Part shown: positions 1 through 8,928 of the stretch, piece by piece
How positions within the stretch are numbered: the stretch's first letter is position 1
Layout: each line of letters begins with the position of its first letter
Assembly: GCA_963763215.1 (NCBI GenBank)
Contig: CAVXNX010000016.1
Span: forward strand, 124,001 to 188,000
Direction of reading: 5' to 3'
DNA length: 64,000 nucleotides
Source: DASQZK01 sp963763215
GTDB taxonomy: Bacteria; Bacteroidota; Bacteroidia; Bacteroidales; GCA-2748055
Made by a program: the position numbers and the translations under genes
The notes under the pieces: model-generated
The model's database searches: none
Told to the model about the DNA's origin: nothing
What the model saw: only the letters and a program-made list of their open reading frames with translations

Positions 1-2
1 TG

Positions 3-440
3 CTTGCGGCAGGCCTCATACTGGCCATCATGGTACTCCCCATCGTATCATCCATTTCAAGGGACGTGATCAGGTCTGTCCCGTCTTCACAACGGGAAGC
101 CGCCTACGGACTGGGGGCCACAAAGTGGGAAGTGACAAAAATCGTTCTGGGTAATGCAAAGCCCGGACTCCTTGGCGCCATCATGCTTGGTCTTGGAAGA
201 GCGATCGGAGAGACGATGGCCGTCACCATGGTCATTGGTAACCGCCCGGAGATTTCTGCCTCATTGCTGGATCCGGCCTACACCATGGCCAGCGTGATCG
301 CCAACGAATTCACCGAAGCTACTTCCAATTTATACCAGAGTGCACTGATCGAACTGGCCCTCGTGCTGTTCGTCATCACCGTGATTATTAACATTTTTGC
401 ACGATTGCTGGTAAGAAGCACGGAAAGGAGACTCAAATGA
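3..440 (+). CDS. pstC: Phosphate ABC transporter permease PstC, C-terminal part
   Basis: Inner-membrane permease subunit of the PstSCAB high-affinity phosphate importer; it pairs with PstA to form the channel. The reading frame is open from the window edge, so the N-terminus is missing and the ATG at position 30 is internal. The piece carries the ABC-permease coupling loop (EAAYGLGATKWEV, then GRAIGETMAVTMV) that contacts PstB, followed by a last hydrophobic helix and a basic cytoplasmic tail. The stop codon overlaps the pstA start (ATGA), and an AAAGGAG ribosome site lies just before it, so pstC and pstA are translationally coupled. Gene identity is certain; only completeness is lacking. Confidence 0.95.
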   Translation, partial: LAAGLILAIMVLPIVSSISRDVIRSVPSSQREAAYGLGATKWEVTKIVLGNAKPGLLGAIMLGLGRAIGETMAVTMVIGNRPEISASLLDPAYTMASVIANEFTEATSNLYQSALIELALVLFVITVIINIFARLLVRSTERRLK

Positions 441-1294
441 AAATTCCTTTCAAAAAACATACGATCCGGAAACGGAAAACGGTCAACCTGATCATGCAGT
501 CGCTGTCTTTCCTGGCTGCAGCGATAACCATCCTTCCGCTGGTATTTATCTTCTACTATACCATCTCCAAGGGGGTATCGACCCTGAACATCAATTTTTT
601 CACCCAAATGCCCGCACCCGTGGGAGAGAAAGGTGGCGGAATGGCCAATGCGATCATGGGAACGCTGATATTGATCCTGATTGGAGGCGCCATCGGTATT
701 CCCATCGGCATCCTCTCGGGTGTATACCTTTCCGAATTCGGGAAGAACAGGTTCGGCGACTTCGTACGGTTCATCACCGATGTGCTGAGCGGCGTACCTT
801 CCATTGTGGTAGGTGTGGTGGCCTATACCATCATCGTCGTGCCGATGGGACATTTTTCAGCTTTCGCCGGGGGTGTGGCACTGGCGATCCTCATGATACC
901 GACGATCACACGTACCACGGAAAGCATGATCAACCTGGTTCCCGAATCGTATCGCGAAGCAGGTCTGGCCCTCGGTATTCCCCAATGGAAAACCACCCTG
1001 ATGATCGTCCTCAAAACAGCCTGGAAAGGTATCGCCACGGGCGTCCTTCTCGGACTGGCAAGGGCAGCGGGCGAAACAGCCCCTCTCCTGTTTACGGCAC
1101 TGAGTAACCGGTTTTGGTCGGTTAATGTGTTCGAACCCATTGCCTCACTTACGGTATATATCTATCAGTATGCAACGGCACCATTCAAGGATTGGAACGA
1201 CCAGGCCTGGACAGCAGCTTTAGTACTCATTATTATGATCTCGGTGCTGAGCCTCGTGTTCAGGATCATGACGAGGTCAAAATATAAAATATAA
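437..1294 (+). CDS. pstA: Phosphate ABC transporter permease PstA
   Basis: Second membrane-spanning subunit of the phosphate importer. The 285-residue protein has the usual length, a basic N-terminus followed by a transmembrane helix (about residues 20-42), several further helices, and the EAA coupling motif (ESYREAGLALGIPQWKTTLMIV, roughly residues 174-195, then LGLARAAGETAPLL). It starts inside the pstC stop codon and ends by sharing one base with the pstB start (TAATG), so the three transporter genes form a tightly coupled operon. No frameshift or missing motif is seen. Confidence 0.97.
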   Translation: MKIPFKKHTIRKRKTVNLIMQSLSFLAAAITILPLVFIFYYTISKGVSTLNINFFTQMPAPVGEKGGGMANAIMGTLILILIGGAIGIPIGILSGVYLSEFGKNRFGDFVRFITDVLSGVPSIVVGVVAYTIIVVPMGHFSAFAGGVALAILMIPTITRTTESMINLVPESYREAGLALGIPQWKTTLMIVLKTAWKGIATGVLLGLARAAGETAPLLFTALSNRFWSVNVFEPIASLTVYIYQYATAPFKDWNDQAWTAALVLIIMISVLSLVFRIMTRSKYKI

Positions 1295-2109
1295 TGGAAT
1301 TGGCTACAGAAATTAAAACAGGGACCTCTGCCATACCAACGGCAGAATTTGAAAAAAGCCCAACAACAAAGGTTGGTGTTCGCGAGCTGTCGGCTTTTTT
1401 CGGGAAAACACAGGCATTGCATAACGTGTCCCTCGACATAAAAGAAAACCAGGTCCTGGCCATCATCGGGCCTTCCGGATGCGGCAAATCGACTTTTCTG
1501 CGAAGCATCAACCGGATGCATGAAGTGGCCGGAGGAACCATCACCGGAAAGATCATCTTTGATAACCAGGATGTCATGAAAGTCGACCCGGTGTCACTGC
1601 GAAGGAAAATAGGCATGGTTTTCCAGAAGCCCAACCCCTTTCCTACGATGTCGATATACAACAACGTGGTGGCCGGGCTCCGCCTTAACAACATCAGGAA
1701 CAGAAAGCTTCTTGATGAAATAGTGGAACGAAGCCTTCAGCGGGTAGGCCTCTGGGGTGAAGTAAAAGATATTCTGAGCAAGTCTGGTGCTCATATTTCG
1801 GGCGGGCAGCAACAACGTCTGTGCATTGCCCGTACCCTGGCCGTGGAACCCGAAGTGATCCTGATGGACGAACCGACCTCGGCACTCGACCCCATATCGA
1901 CCGGAAAGATCGAGGAACTGATGTTCGAACTGAAAAAGGATTATACCATCGTCATTGTTACCCACAATATGCAGCAGGCTGCGAGGATCAGCGACCGTAC
2001 CGCCTTCTTTTACCTGGGCGAGCTGGTTGAAGAAGGACTGGCCAGGGATATCTTTACCAATCCCAGGAATAAACGGACGGAAAATTATATTACCGGCCGG
2101 TTTGGATAA
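1294..2109 (+). CDS. pstB: Phosphate ABC transporter ATP-binding protein PstB
   Basis: Cytoplasmic ATPase that powers the PstCA channel. All ABC motifs are visible: Walker A GPSGCGKST at residues 59-67, the Q-loop in MVFQKPNPFP, the signature ISGGQQQRL, Walker B VILMDEP and the switch histidine in IVTHNMQQA. Length (271 residues) is slightly above the usual 250-260 because of about 25 extra N-terminal residues before the conserved start of the domain. The gene overlaps pstA by one base and is followed 31 bases later by phoU, the standard pst-phoU order. Regulation cannot be seen because the operon promoter lies outside the window. Confidence 0.97.
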   Translation: MELATEIKTGTSAIPTAEFEKSPTTKVGVRELSAFFGKTQALHNVSLDIKENQVLAIIGPSGCGKSTFLRSINRMHEVAGGTITGKIIFDNQDVMKVDPVSLRRKIGMVFQKPNPFPTMSIYNNVVAGLRLNNIRNRKLLDEIVERSLQRVGLWGEVKDILSKSGAHISGGQQQRLCIARTLAVEPEVILMDEPTSALDPISTGKIEELMFELKKDYTIVIVTHNMQQAARISDRTAFFYLGELVEEGLARDIFTNPRNKRTENYITGRFG

Positions 2110-2140
2110 TCACCCATTATTTACTATTTTTTAAAAAAAT

Positions 2141-2881
2141 ATGACACAATCTACCGGAAGTGGAAGCAATATGATCCAGCTCGAACACGAAATAAATTAT
2201 CTCAGGGATCTTTACCTGGAGATGCATCAACTGGTACGCAAACAGATGGGGCTGACCCAAAAGGCGGTCATCAAACATGATATGAAAGCCGCCGAAGAGG
2301 TGATCCTGAATGAGCGCAGGGTCAATAACTACGAGCTGAACGTTGATGAGGAGGTGGAAAAATTTCTGGCCTTACATCAACCGGTGGCCGGAGATCTCCG
2401 CATTGCCCTGGCGATCCTGAAAATGTCGGGTAACGCCGAACGCATCGGCGATCATGCCTTTAAGATCTGCAGCCTGCTTTACGACGACATGATGTCATTG
2501 AACGATAAGATCATCGACAAGCTGAAGATCAACGACCTTTTCGAAGAGATCGACCTGATGATGCAAAATGTCGCCCGTGCGTTTGTGCTGGAAGAAGTGG
2601 ACCTGGCAAAAACCGTATTCGACCAGGATAAGATGCTGAACAAGATGAACAAAAAGATGCCGGAGCGCCTGGAAAAATACGGACAGAAGGAAAAAGACGA
2701 AACCATCAGTAATCTCATTCTCGTATCCACGGTCATCGGAAAACTGGAACGAACCGGCGATCTGATCAAGAACCTCGCCGAGGAGATCATCTTCTACATT
2801 GAATCGGAGTTTGTCAAACACCGCAAACGTAACCGGAAGATCCGCAAGAAGATGGAGAAGGCGGAGGACGATAATAATTAA
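2141..2881 (+). CDS. phoU: Phosphate signalling regulator PhoU
   Basis: Helical protein that in well-studied bacteria links Pst transport to PhoR/PhoB signalling and restrains phosphate uptake. The 246-residue protein shows the two tandem PhoU three-helix repeats; their conserved metal-binding helices are visible as NAERIGDHAFKI in the first and GKLERTGDLIKNLAEEI in the second. The C-terminus ends in an unusually basic, charged tail (HRKRNRKIRKKMEKAEDD). It follows pstB by 31 bases and is probably co-transcribed with it. No PhoB/PhoR genes are present in the window. Confidence 0.95.
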   Translation: MTQSTGSGSNMIQLEHEINYLRDLYLEMHQLVRKQMGLTQKAVIKHDMKAAEEVILNERRVNNYELNVDEEVEKFLALHQPVAGDLRIALAILKMSGNAERIGDHAFKICSLLYDDMMSLNDKIIDKLKINDLFEEIDLMMQNVARAFVLEEVDLAKTVFDQDKMLNKMNKKMPERLEKYGQKEKDETISNLILVSTVIGKLERTGDLIKNLAEEIIFYIESEFVKHRKRNRKIRKKMEKAEDDNN

Positions 2882-2946
2882 AAAACGTTCCGGATAGATT
2901 GGTTTATGTCCGGATTTATTATTTTTGCCGTACCATTTCGAAAAAC

Positions 2947-3033
2947 GGAGAAATGCCGGAGTGGTCGAACGGGGCGGTCTCGAAAACCGTTGTGCGCGTA
3001 AGCGCACCGGGGGTTCGAATCCCTCTTTCTCCG
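2947..3033 (+). tRNA. tRNA-Ser(CGA)
   Basis: The sequence folds as a class II tRNA: a 7-bp acceptor stem (GGAGAAA with TTTCTCC), an anticodon stem GCGGT/ACCGT closing the loop CTCGAAA with anticodon CGA, a long variable arm with a GTGCGC/GCGCAC stem, and a T-arm with the TTCGAAT loop. The discriminator base is G and the CCA end is not encoded. The long variable arm and the anticodon both identify serine. It is followed by a strong terminator-like hairpin. Confidence 0.96.
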
Positions 3034-3040
3034 CAACCCC

Positions 3041-3080
3041 AAAAGCCCATTTTTTGCTGAGCAAAAAATAGGGCTTTTTT
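3041..3080 (+). terminator. Rho-independent terminator after tRNA-Ser
   Basis: An inverted repeat AAAAGCCC...GGGCTTTT with an extended AT-rich inner stem (ATTTTTTGCT/AGCAAAAAAT, one mismatch) ends in a run of six T residues. It begins eight bases after the tRNA 3' end, which is the expected place for the transcript end. Confidence 0.8.
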
Positions 3081-3385
3081 CATTCCTGCAGCCATTGGAA
3101 AAATCCCATTTTCCAATGGCTGCAGGAATGAAAAAAGACCGTAAACCCGAAGCGCCAGCGGAGGGTTTGGGCTTATGAGGTTGCAAGGCTCCCCTCTGGG
3201 ATCAGCGAACGGAGTGAGCTAATCCCGTTGTCAAAATCACAGCCATTGGAAAAATCCCATTTTCCAATGGCTGCAGGAATGAAAAAAGACCGTAAACCCG
3301 GAGCGATAGCGGAAGGTTTGGGCTTTTGGGGTTGCAAGGTTCTCCCCTCTGGGATCAGCGAACGGAGTGAGCTAGTCCCGTCTAA
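3081..3385. repeat. Hairpin plus about 151-bp tandem direct repeat beside tRNA-Ser
   Basis: Bases 3081-3130 form a perfect inverted repeat with 18-bp arms (CATTCCTGCAGCCATTGG and its complement). A unit running from CAGCCATTGG through GACCGTAAACCC to GAGTGAGCTA.TCCCGT occurs twice, the second copy about 151 bases after the first (for example GACCGTAAACCC near 3133 and 3284). The second copy contains GGGCTTTTGGGGTTGC, the exact complement of the sequence directly following the tRNA (GCAACCCCAAAAGCCC, 3033-3048), so the repeat carries an inverted copy of the tRNA 3' flank. No integrase or coding gene is seen. Confidence 0.8.
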
Positions 3386-3441
3386 ACTGGGAAAAAAGCG
3401 GTCGGACAACCGGTTCGATGGTCTCTGAATACTTTTTCGAT

Positions 3442-4113
3442 TCACTCATCGAGATCGATATAATCCATCTGATCATTTAATTTGATGGGCGTATAGAACA
3501 GCAGATGGTCGTAGCCTTCGATTTCAAAAAAACCAAAGGATTTGAAATAATTTCTCAGCTTTTCAAAAGCGATCTTTTCGTCGGTGGAAAACGTGTTCAA
3601 TCCGAGCCGGGATTGCCACTCATCCAGTTTCTGGCCCTTCGTTTCAAACTGCATAGGGCAAGGGTCGATGACAAATAATGAACAGGCAGCACCAAAATGG
3701 AAAATGATATCCTTTGTGAGCTTTGCGGCCAGAGAATACCCGCGGAACCGGGGTAATATCTCGATATTTTCAAGAAAACAAATATTGTCTTCCATAAGCA
3801 TACCGTCAACACATGCACCGATATCCTCTTTAATAATCATCTCTTCAAAATCAAAAATTTGACTCCCGTATTGAGATGTAATTTCATAGGAATCGAAAAT
3901 CTCGTAAAGATCATATCCTGCGGTTATAGCATTTTGAACATACACGATTTTAAAAACCACCTTTCCGGCCAGCCATATTTCTCGTGTCTCATCTGTCCGT
4001 GCATAGATTCTTATTCTGAAATCCCGTGCATAGCGGTAGCCTCTCATTAAGCCTGTCTCTGAGCTGAAACTGTATTTGAAGGTGAAATAGTAATCATCCG
4101 ATATGTTGTCCAT
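3442..4113 (-). CDS. GNAT-like hypothetical protein
   Basis: A 223-residue soluble protein with no signal peptide. Around residues 117-150 it has a stretch resembling the GNAT acetyltransferase motif A: a beta strand (FLENIEIL) followed by PRFRGYSLAAKLTKDII, matching the R-G-x-G-x-A/G acetyl-CoA pyrophosphate loop pattern with the second G replaced by S. An acyl-CoA-binding N-acetyltransferase fold is therefore plausible, but the substrate cannot be inferred and the imperfect loop leaves activity open. The acidic C-terminus (DYIDLDE) is complete. It stands alone between the tRNA repeat and the 215-bp repeat array, pointing toward the tRNA. Confidence 0.6.
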   Translation of the reverse strand: MDNISDDYYFTFKYSFSSETGLMRGYRYARDFRIRIYARTDETREIWLAGKVVFKIVYVQNAITAGYDLYEIFDSYEITSQYGSQIFDFEEMIIKEDIGACVDGMLMEDNICFLENIEILPRFRGYSLAAKLTKDIIFHFGAACSLFVIDPCPMQFETKGQKLDEWQSRLGLNTFSTDEKIAFEKLRNYFKSFGFFEIEGYDHLLFYTPIKLNDQMDYIDLDE

Positions 4114-4139
4114 GATGGTTTAATTTTTATTATTCAAAT

Positions 4140-5455
4140 TCACAATGTTGCCAGCGATTGGCACAGATACCGTCGGTATGTCCCCCAGCCCTGAAACCTT
4201 GATATAAACTGCATCGCGGATAGAATTAAATAGTGCTTGCAAGAAAACGCCAATAGCTGCGTTATGCTCGACTTCAAAACAGTCATTTACGAATAGTAAA
4301 CTCCTGTTTTTCAGTCATCGCAAGCCTTGCTCTTGACGTTTTCTTATCAAGCACGGCTAAAAAACATGAGTTTTCTTTCTGACACTAAATATGTTCAACG
4401 CATCAAGCCATGGAAAAAAATCCGGCGCGTGGAGAGATTGGGTCGATCCGGTAGGAAGGGCAACCTCGATGAAAAATAGGAAGACCGCCGGCATGGTAAT
4501 CTCGATAGATGCAAGTCCCAGGATGATTTGATGAATACCCCAGGCCTGGATTTTACGGGACGGGCTTTCAGCCCTTGGAGGACGATCCTGCAGGAAGGGC
4601 AACCTCGATGAAAAATTGGAAGACCGCAAGCATGGTAATCTCGATAAATGCAAGATCCCGGATGATTGGATGAATACCCCAGGCCGGAAACCTTGATATA
4701 AACTGCATCCCGGATAGAATTAAAAATGAACAATGATTCAAGCTCAGGGAGATAATCCGGCCTGGGGTTTTACGGGACGGGCTTTCAGCCCTTGGAACGA
4801 TCCGGCAGGAAGGGCAACCTCGATGAAAAATATAAAGACCGCCGGCATGGTCATTTCGATAAATGCAAGATCCAGGATGATTGGATCAATACCCCAGGCC
4901 TGAAACCTTGATATAAATTGCATCCCGGATAGAATTAAAAATGAACAATGATTCAAGCTCAGGGAGATAATCCGGTCTGGGGTTTTACGGGACGGGCTTT
5001 CAGCCCTTGGAACGATCCTGCAGGAAGGGCAACCTCGATGAAAAATATGAAGACCGCAGGCATGGTAATTTCGATAAATGCAAGATCCAGGATGATTGGA
5101 TAAATACCCCAGGCCTGAAACCTTGATATAAACTGCATCCCGGATAGAATTAAAAATGAACAATGATTCAAGCTCAGGGAGATAATCCGGCCTGGGGTTT
5201 TACGGGACGGGCTTTCAGCCCTTGGAACGATCCGGCAGGAAGGGCAACCTCGATGAAAAATATGAAGACCGCACGGCATGGTCATTTCGATAAATGCAAG
5301 ATCCAGGATGATTGGATGAATACCCCAGGCCTGAAACCTCGATATTAACAGCATCCCGGATAGAATTAAAAATGAACAATGATTCAAGCTCAGGGAGATG
5401 ATCCGGCCTGGGGTTTTACGGGACGGGCTTTCAGCCCTTGGAGTTCGAGGATGCT
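4140..5455. repeat. Array of about 215-bp tandem repeats
   Basis: A unit containing CCTTGATATAAACTGCATCCCGGATAGAATTAAAAATGAACAATGATTCAAGCTCAGG, then a TTTTACGGGACGGGCTTTCAGCCCTTGGA palindromic core, then GGAAGGGCAACCTCGATGAAAAA, recurs with a period of 214-216 bases. The mark GATAATCCGG or its variant begins near 4751, 4965, 5181 and 5397, giving about four well-conserved units; 4165-4215 and 4430-4740 contain more diverged or partial ones. Short minus-strand reading frames here repeat the same peptide and carry no protein family signal, so the array is judged noncoding. The 3' end grades into unrelated sequence near 5455. Confidence 0.85.
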
Positions 5456-5531
5456 TACGATATAACCATGAAGGTTTTTCCCTTATCCCGTCACGGATGA
5501 CTGATTTTTTTTAGATTTCCAGGACGATTTT

Positions 5532-6305
5532 TCAGGAGACCTCATCGCCATGTGAATCCGGCAAAGCATACACTCTCTCTTTGATAAATGCGCTCAGTTC
5601 TTTCCTGCCAATTCCGTATTGGTCAAGGATATCAGCCGCTTCACTGATATTTCGTTCGAGGTGCTTTTGAGCGATGTCCACCTTCACGCTAAGCTTGTTG
5701 AAATAGAGTTCGTCGTCGGTGTATCCAAGAATGGGCAGACGGAGCAGTTGCAGTTCACTGTAATTCACCGGCAGGTTGATCTTACGCAGAATGCTGTCGT
5801 TTTGGTAAAGCCAAACATCTGCCTGGATGTATTTGTCATTCACCCGGATCTCGCCGTCCAGGAGTTGCAGTATGAACGTACCATCGGGCAGATTTTCCAC
5901 GATATGGATGAAATGCAGAAGTCCGGTGGAAACCTTCCCTGCCCCGGTTCCCTGGACTTCCAGGTCGAGATGGAACCCGGGAACGGTAAGCGTCATCAGG
6001 TCGGTGGTAAGGCTGACCTCGAGAACGAGCTGGTTTATCACCTTCTTTTTCCGACGGCCGTCGGGTTTGATCTTCTTCAGCTGATTTTCGAGCGCTGCTT
6101 TGTCGATGATGAATCTGGGGCCTTGCATGGGATTTTGAATAGGAGTTTTATAGCTAATGTCAGATTTGAAATTTCCGGAAACCGGATTAACAATGACCGG
6201 TTTTAAAAACCCGGCATGTTTAAACCGGTCGCCCCTTCCCGTCATTTTTCCAACGTTTTGCACATAAATTCTTATCGTTCTATCAATTTGGCAATTACAG
6301 AACAT
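5532..6305 (-). CDS. Hypothetical protein with weak DNA sliding-clamp-like pattern
   Basis: A 257-residue protein of unrecognised family. After a divergent N-terminus, residues about 65-170 alternate short beta strands in a way that recalls one domain of a beta/PCNA clamp: a strand pattern (LVLEVSLTTDLMTLTVPG), a helix-like segment ending in HIVENLPDGTF, then ILQLLDGEIRVND. The C-terminal 90 residues are helical and conserved with a second, truncated copy at 59715-60047. The clamp comparison is inference from strand pattern only. The first about 30 codons may be non-native; an internal start is possible. The gene is complete and lies alone between the repeat array and an acidic-protein remnant. 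Confidence 0.55.
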   Translation of the reverse strand: MFCNCQIDRTIRIYVQNVGKMTGRGDRFKHAGFLKPVIVNPVSGNFKSDISYKTPIQNPMQGPRFIIDKAALENQLKKIKPDGRRKKKVINQLVLEVSLTTDLMTLTVPGFHLDLEVQGTGAGKVSTGLLHFIHIVENLPDGTFILQLLDGEIRVNDKYIQADVWLYQNDSILRKINLPVNYSELQLLRLPILGYTDDELYFNKLSVKVDIAQKHLERNISEAADILDQYGIGRKELSAFIKERVYALPDSHGDEVS

Positions 6306-6531
6306 TAAAGTGATTGATCATGTGATTCCTTGATCGCTGCTGTTCCTAATAATTAAAGACATTCAAATTCGTGCGCATCCCAATCCAATATCGGGATGTG
6401 CAAGAAATTTGTAATCGATGCTTTGCGACTCTGATTTTTCCAAGATGATGCTTAGTAATGACAAAAGCGCCATGTTTGGTGGTAACTTGCCGGACCTTAG
6501 TTGTATCAATGAATACATGCACTCCCCGTTA

Positions 6532-6711
6532 TTAACAATACAGTAATGACTTATGTATAAAGCGTAGGTCATTTTTCCCATCCCTTTCCTCTTTCTCTTC
6601 CATATCATCATCCTCAAGATCATCAACTACACCGTCAGGAAATATATCCACTTCAGCCAAAAGTTCCGCTTCATTCAGGATCTTGTCGATATCATCCTCA
6701 TCAAAACCCTG
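6532..6711 (-). pseudogene. Acidic-protein fragment, copy 1
   Basis: On the minus strand, directly after the stop of the exported-protein gene at 6714, an open stretch reads GFDEDDIDKILNEAELLAEV, continues with DIFPDGVVDDLEDDDMEE and ends at a stop near 6532. It has no start codon of its own and closely matches a second stretch at about 9215-9345 in both DNA and protein. It is therefore a displaced piece of an acidic protein rather than a gene. The parent family is not recognised. Confidence 0.6.
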
Positions 6712-6713
6712 GC

Positions 6714-8333
6714 TTATTCAACTACAATTAACTCAAACTTATAATCCTTAAAGTTTGCTGACATCATGCCGTACATTACGGAATTATCAGGAAGTTCAAC
6801 TTGCGTTACAGGCATTATTAAAGGAACTTTGAATGATTCAGGTGTTTTGTAAACTTCTGTATCGACATCATTTTTTACCTTAGATATATATGTTTCTCCA
6901 ATTTCAGCATTTTTGAACATTGTATCTTTATTTTTAATCGTATTATAAATAAAATACAAGCTTCCATTTTTCTCAAAGTCAATAAAAGAATTGAATCGTG
7001 CAGTATTTAGGGAGTATTGGCGTTTGCTGACTTTGTCAATCTTGTCGATTGTATTATCACTTTTTAAGCGTACAACAAATACATCATTGTTTAAGAATAT
7101 TCTACTATAGGTAACCTGTTTTCCGTTGTTCTCAACTTTTGTGCCTGTAATATATTGTTCGGCGGTAAAGTATTTTGAGCCATCGCTAAGCGTTTTTACA
7201 TCGCTGATGATATAATCAAATGGGTCGTATTCAGTTTTATCATCGATGCTACGTTTGAAACGTTTTAATTCCTTTTCACTAAAACCCAGTTCAATTAAAT
7301 CTGTTGAGAATTCTTTAAAACTAACAGAAGTTTTATTTCCAGTAGAAACATCATAGTAAAATGAAAAAGCTCCACGGGCACTAATTGTTTGTGGATTTGA
7401 ATATACACCGCTAATTAGCACCTTGCCATCTTGCGCAGTAAAGCCCATACTTCTTATGAATTTTGCTTCAAGATTTAGGCTATTATATTCTTCGTTAGCC
7501 CCATTATTTGAAAACTTATAAAGTTGAAATACAAAGTTCGGAACATCTGTATAATAAGTATCCTTTGAGAAGAAACCCTTATCTTTGAAATGTGCTGATT
7601 CATAATAGTTCTTTTTGTCTTCGTAATGCGCACCTAATAAGTACACATCTGCATTGTTATCAACCCTGAACTGCTTGTAACTAAAAACACCCGTTTCAAA
7701 TTTTGGAGAAACATTGTTTCTCCAGATTAAATTCATTTCGTTATCGTAAACCTGAACTGTAAACCTCAGAGGTTCTCCATTTTTATTGAGTACAGTATAA
7801 AAAAACATTATTTTGCTGTAATCTTCAGATACTTCGTATTGCACCGATGTACTTTTATATTTACTGATCCCGGAATAATCTAATTCGGCAATCATTTTTG
7901 TATCATCTTTCAGTTCAAGCGTTTCCTCATTAACAGTACGAGAAAATAAGTAATGCATCTTTTTATCTTCATTCTGAAAAGAAAAGAATACAAAAATTTT
8001 ACTATTTAAAATTTGTATTCCTTCAAAATCAACTTTCTTACCGTCTTGATCTAATTCCAAAGCTGCCTTTTTGATAAGGTTAACATCTTTATCAAATTTG
8101 CCAATGTAATGAATCATTTTACCACCGATGGTGGCTCCTCCATAAATAGCATTATACGGCTGATATAGGAAATAAGCATGTTCATTAATTGAACCAATGG
8201 CTTTCAATCCGGCACTGCGTTCAAGAAGTTTGTCACGTAAAACGTCGGTGGATTTTATTTCGTAGTTTATACGTTGTGCATTTACATAACATGTTGAAGT
8301 AATGATGAGGAAAAATGTAATTAGTTTATTCAT
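6714..8333 (-). CDS. Exported hypothetical protein, 539 residues
   Basis: The N-terminus is a clear Sec signal peptide (basic MNK, hydrophobic core LITFFLIITSTCY, then VNAQ cleavage context). The mature part is rich in beta strands, with repeated patterns such as IHYIGKFDKDVNLIKKAALE, FVFQLYKFSNNG and DVFVVRLKSDNTIDKI. This spacing suggests a multi-bladed propeller-like periplasmic or surface protein. No catalytic motif, lipobox or T9SS tail is seen. It lies 19 bases downstream of the barrel-protein gene at 8353 and in the same direction, so the two are likely an operon. Codon use is more AT-rich than neighbouring genes, which fits recent acquisition. Function unknown. Confidence 0.75.
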   Translation of the reverse strand: MNKLITFFLIITSTCYVNAQRINYEIKSTDVLRDKLLERSAGLKAIGSINEHAYFLYQPYNAIYGGATIGGKMIHYIGKFDKDVNLIKKAALELDQDGKKVDFEGIQILNSKIFVFFSFQNEDKKMHYLFSRTVNEETLELKDDTKMIAELDYSGISKYKSTSVQYEVSEDYSKIMFFYTVLNKNGEPLRFTVQVYDNEMNLIWRNNVSPKFETGVFSYKQFRVDNNADVYLLGAHYEDKKNYYESAHFKDKGFFSKDTYYTDVPNFVFQLYKFSNNGANEEYNSLNLEAKFIRSMGFTAQDGKVLISGVYSNPQTISARGAFSFYYDVSTGNKTSVSFKEFSTDLIELGFSEKELKRFKRSIDDKTEYDPFDYIISDVKTLSDGSKYFTAEQYITGTKVENNGKQVTYSRIFLNNDVFVVRLKSDNTIDKIDKVSKRQYSLNTARFNSFIDFEKNGSLYFIYNTIKNKDTMFKNAEIGETYISKVKNDVDTEVYKTPESFKVPLIMPVTQVELPDNSVMYGMMSANFKDYKFELIVVE

Positions 8334-8352
8334 AGTAGTGTTTTATGGTTTA

Positions 8353-8928
8353 TCAAAAAGTATAGCCCATCTTAATAGTTGCTGGTATATAGAAATGTGA
8401 ATTACGGTCTTCATATGATATAACAGTTGTTACTTCCTCTGTATATTTATAAGTACGTACGCCCATGCCAATGTTGAAATCGAGTGTCATATTTTTAAGT
8501 AGAGGCATTTGGTATCCAGCATTGAAGAAAATAAAGTCAGTATAGAGTTTACCTCCCATGATATTAAACTTAGGTTGAAACCCAATATACCAGCGTTCGT
8601 AATATTCTTTTAAATATAAGCGAAGATTAGCAGCAAAGAACAGCCCTGTCCCTGATTCCGGAAGTTCACGAATTGGGTCATTTTCATATCGTTTATATTG
8701 ACGGCTAATAGAGACGAAACCCAACGATGCTTCAACCGACATATTTCTTATAAATTCTGTTTCATATAAGATTGAATATTCGCCATTAAAGATGTCAATT
8801 CCAACTTTTACAATCCTGCTATTTTCAGAGATTCCTCCATCATCAAAATACTGTGAGACATCATTTTGCGATTTAGCATTAAACATAAATAGAAACAAGA
8901 TAACGCAGAGTAGGAACAGCTTTTTCAT
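8353..8928 (-). CDS. Outer-membrane beta-barrel-like protein
   Basis: Starts best at the second methionine (MKKLFLLC), eight codons into the open frame, because this gives a standard signal peptide (LFLLCVILFLFMFNAKSQ) preceded by an A/G-rich stretch. The mature about 170 residues alternate aromatic and polar positions (YSILYETEFIRNMSVEASLGF, YIGFQPKFNI, LDFNIGMGVRTYKY) and the chain ends in YTF, a C-terminal aromatic typical of outer-membrane barrels; overall size matches 8-strand barrels. It is upstream of and probably co-transcribed with the exported 539-residue protein. Role unknown. Confidence 0.65.
   Translation of the reverse strand: MKKLFLLCVILFLFMFNAKSQNDVSQYFDDGGISENSRIVKVGIDIFNGEYSILYETEFIRNMSVEASLGFVSISRQYKRYENDPIRELPESGTGLFFAANLRLYLKEYYERWYIGFQPKFNIMGGKLYTDFIFFNAGYQMPLLKNMTLDFNIGMGVRTYKYTEEVTTVISYEDRNSHFYIPATIKMGYTF

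Noticed and set aside
2878..3186. Minus-strand reading frames across tRNA-Ser (GERGIRTPGALTRTT type peptide)
   Set aside because: They are antisense translations of the tRNA and its flanks, a well-known spurious product.
2947..3385. Integration site of a genomic island at tRNA-Ser
   Set aside because: No integrase, no duplicated tRNA 3' end further along; only local repeats were found.
4357..5387. Minus-strand frames encoding repeated MFIFNSIRDAVYIKVSGLG peptides
   Set aside because: They follow the 215-bp DNA repeat exactly and break wherever units differ; no protein signal.
6363..6626. 87-residue minus-strand frame
   Set aside because: It is out of frame with the acidic fragment that shows duplicate conservation, and lacks any family signal.
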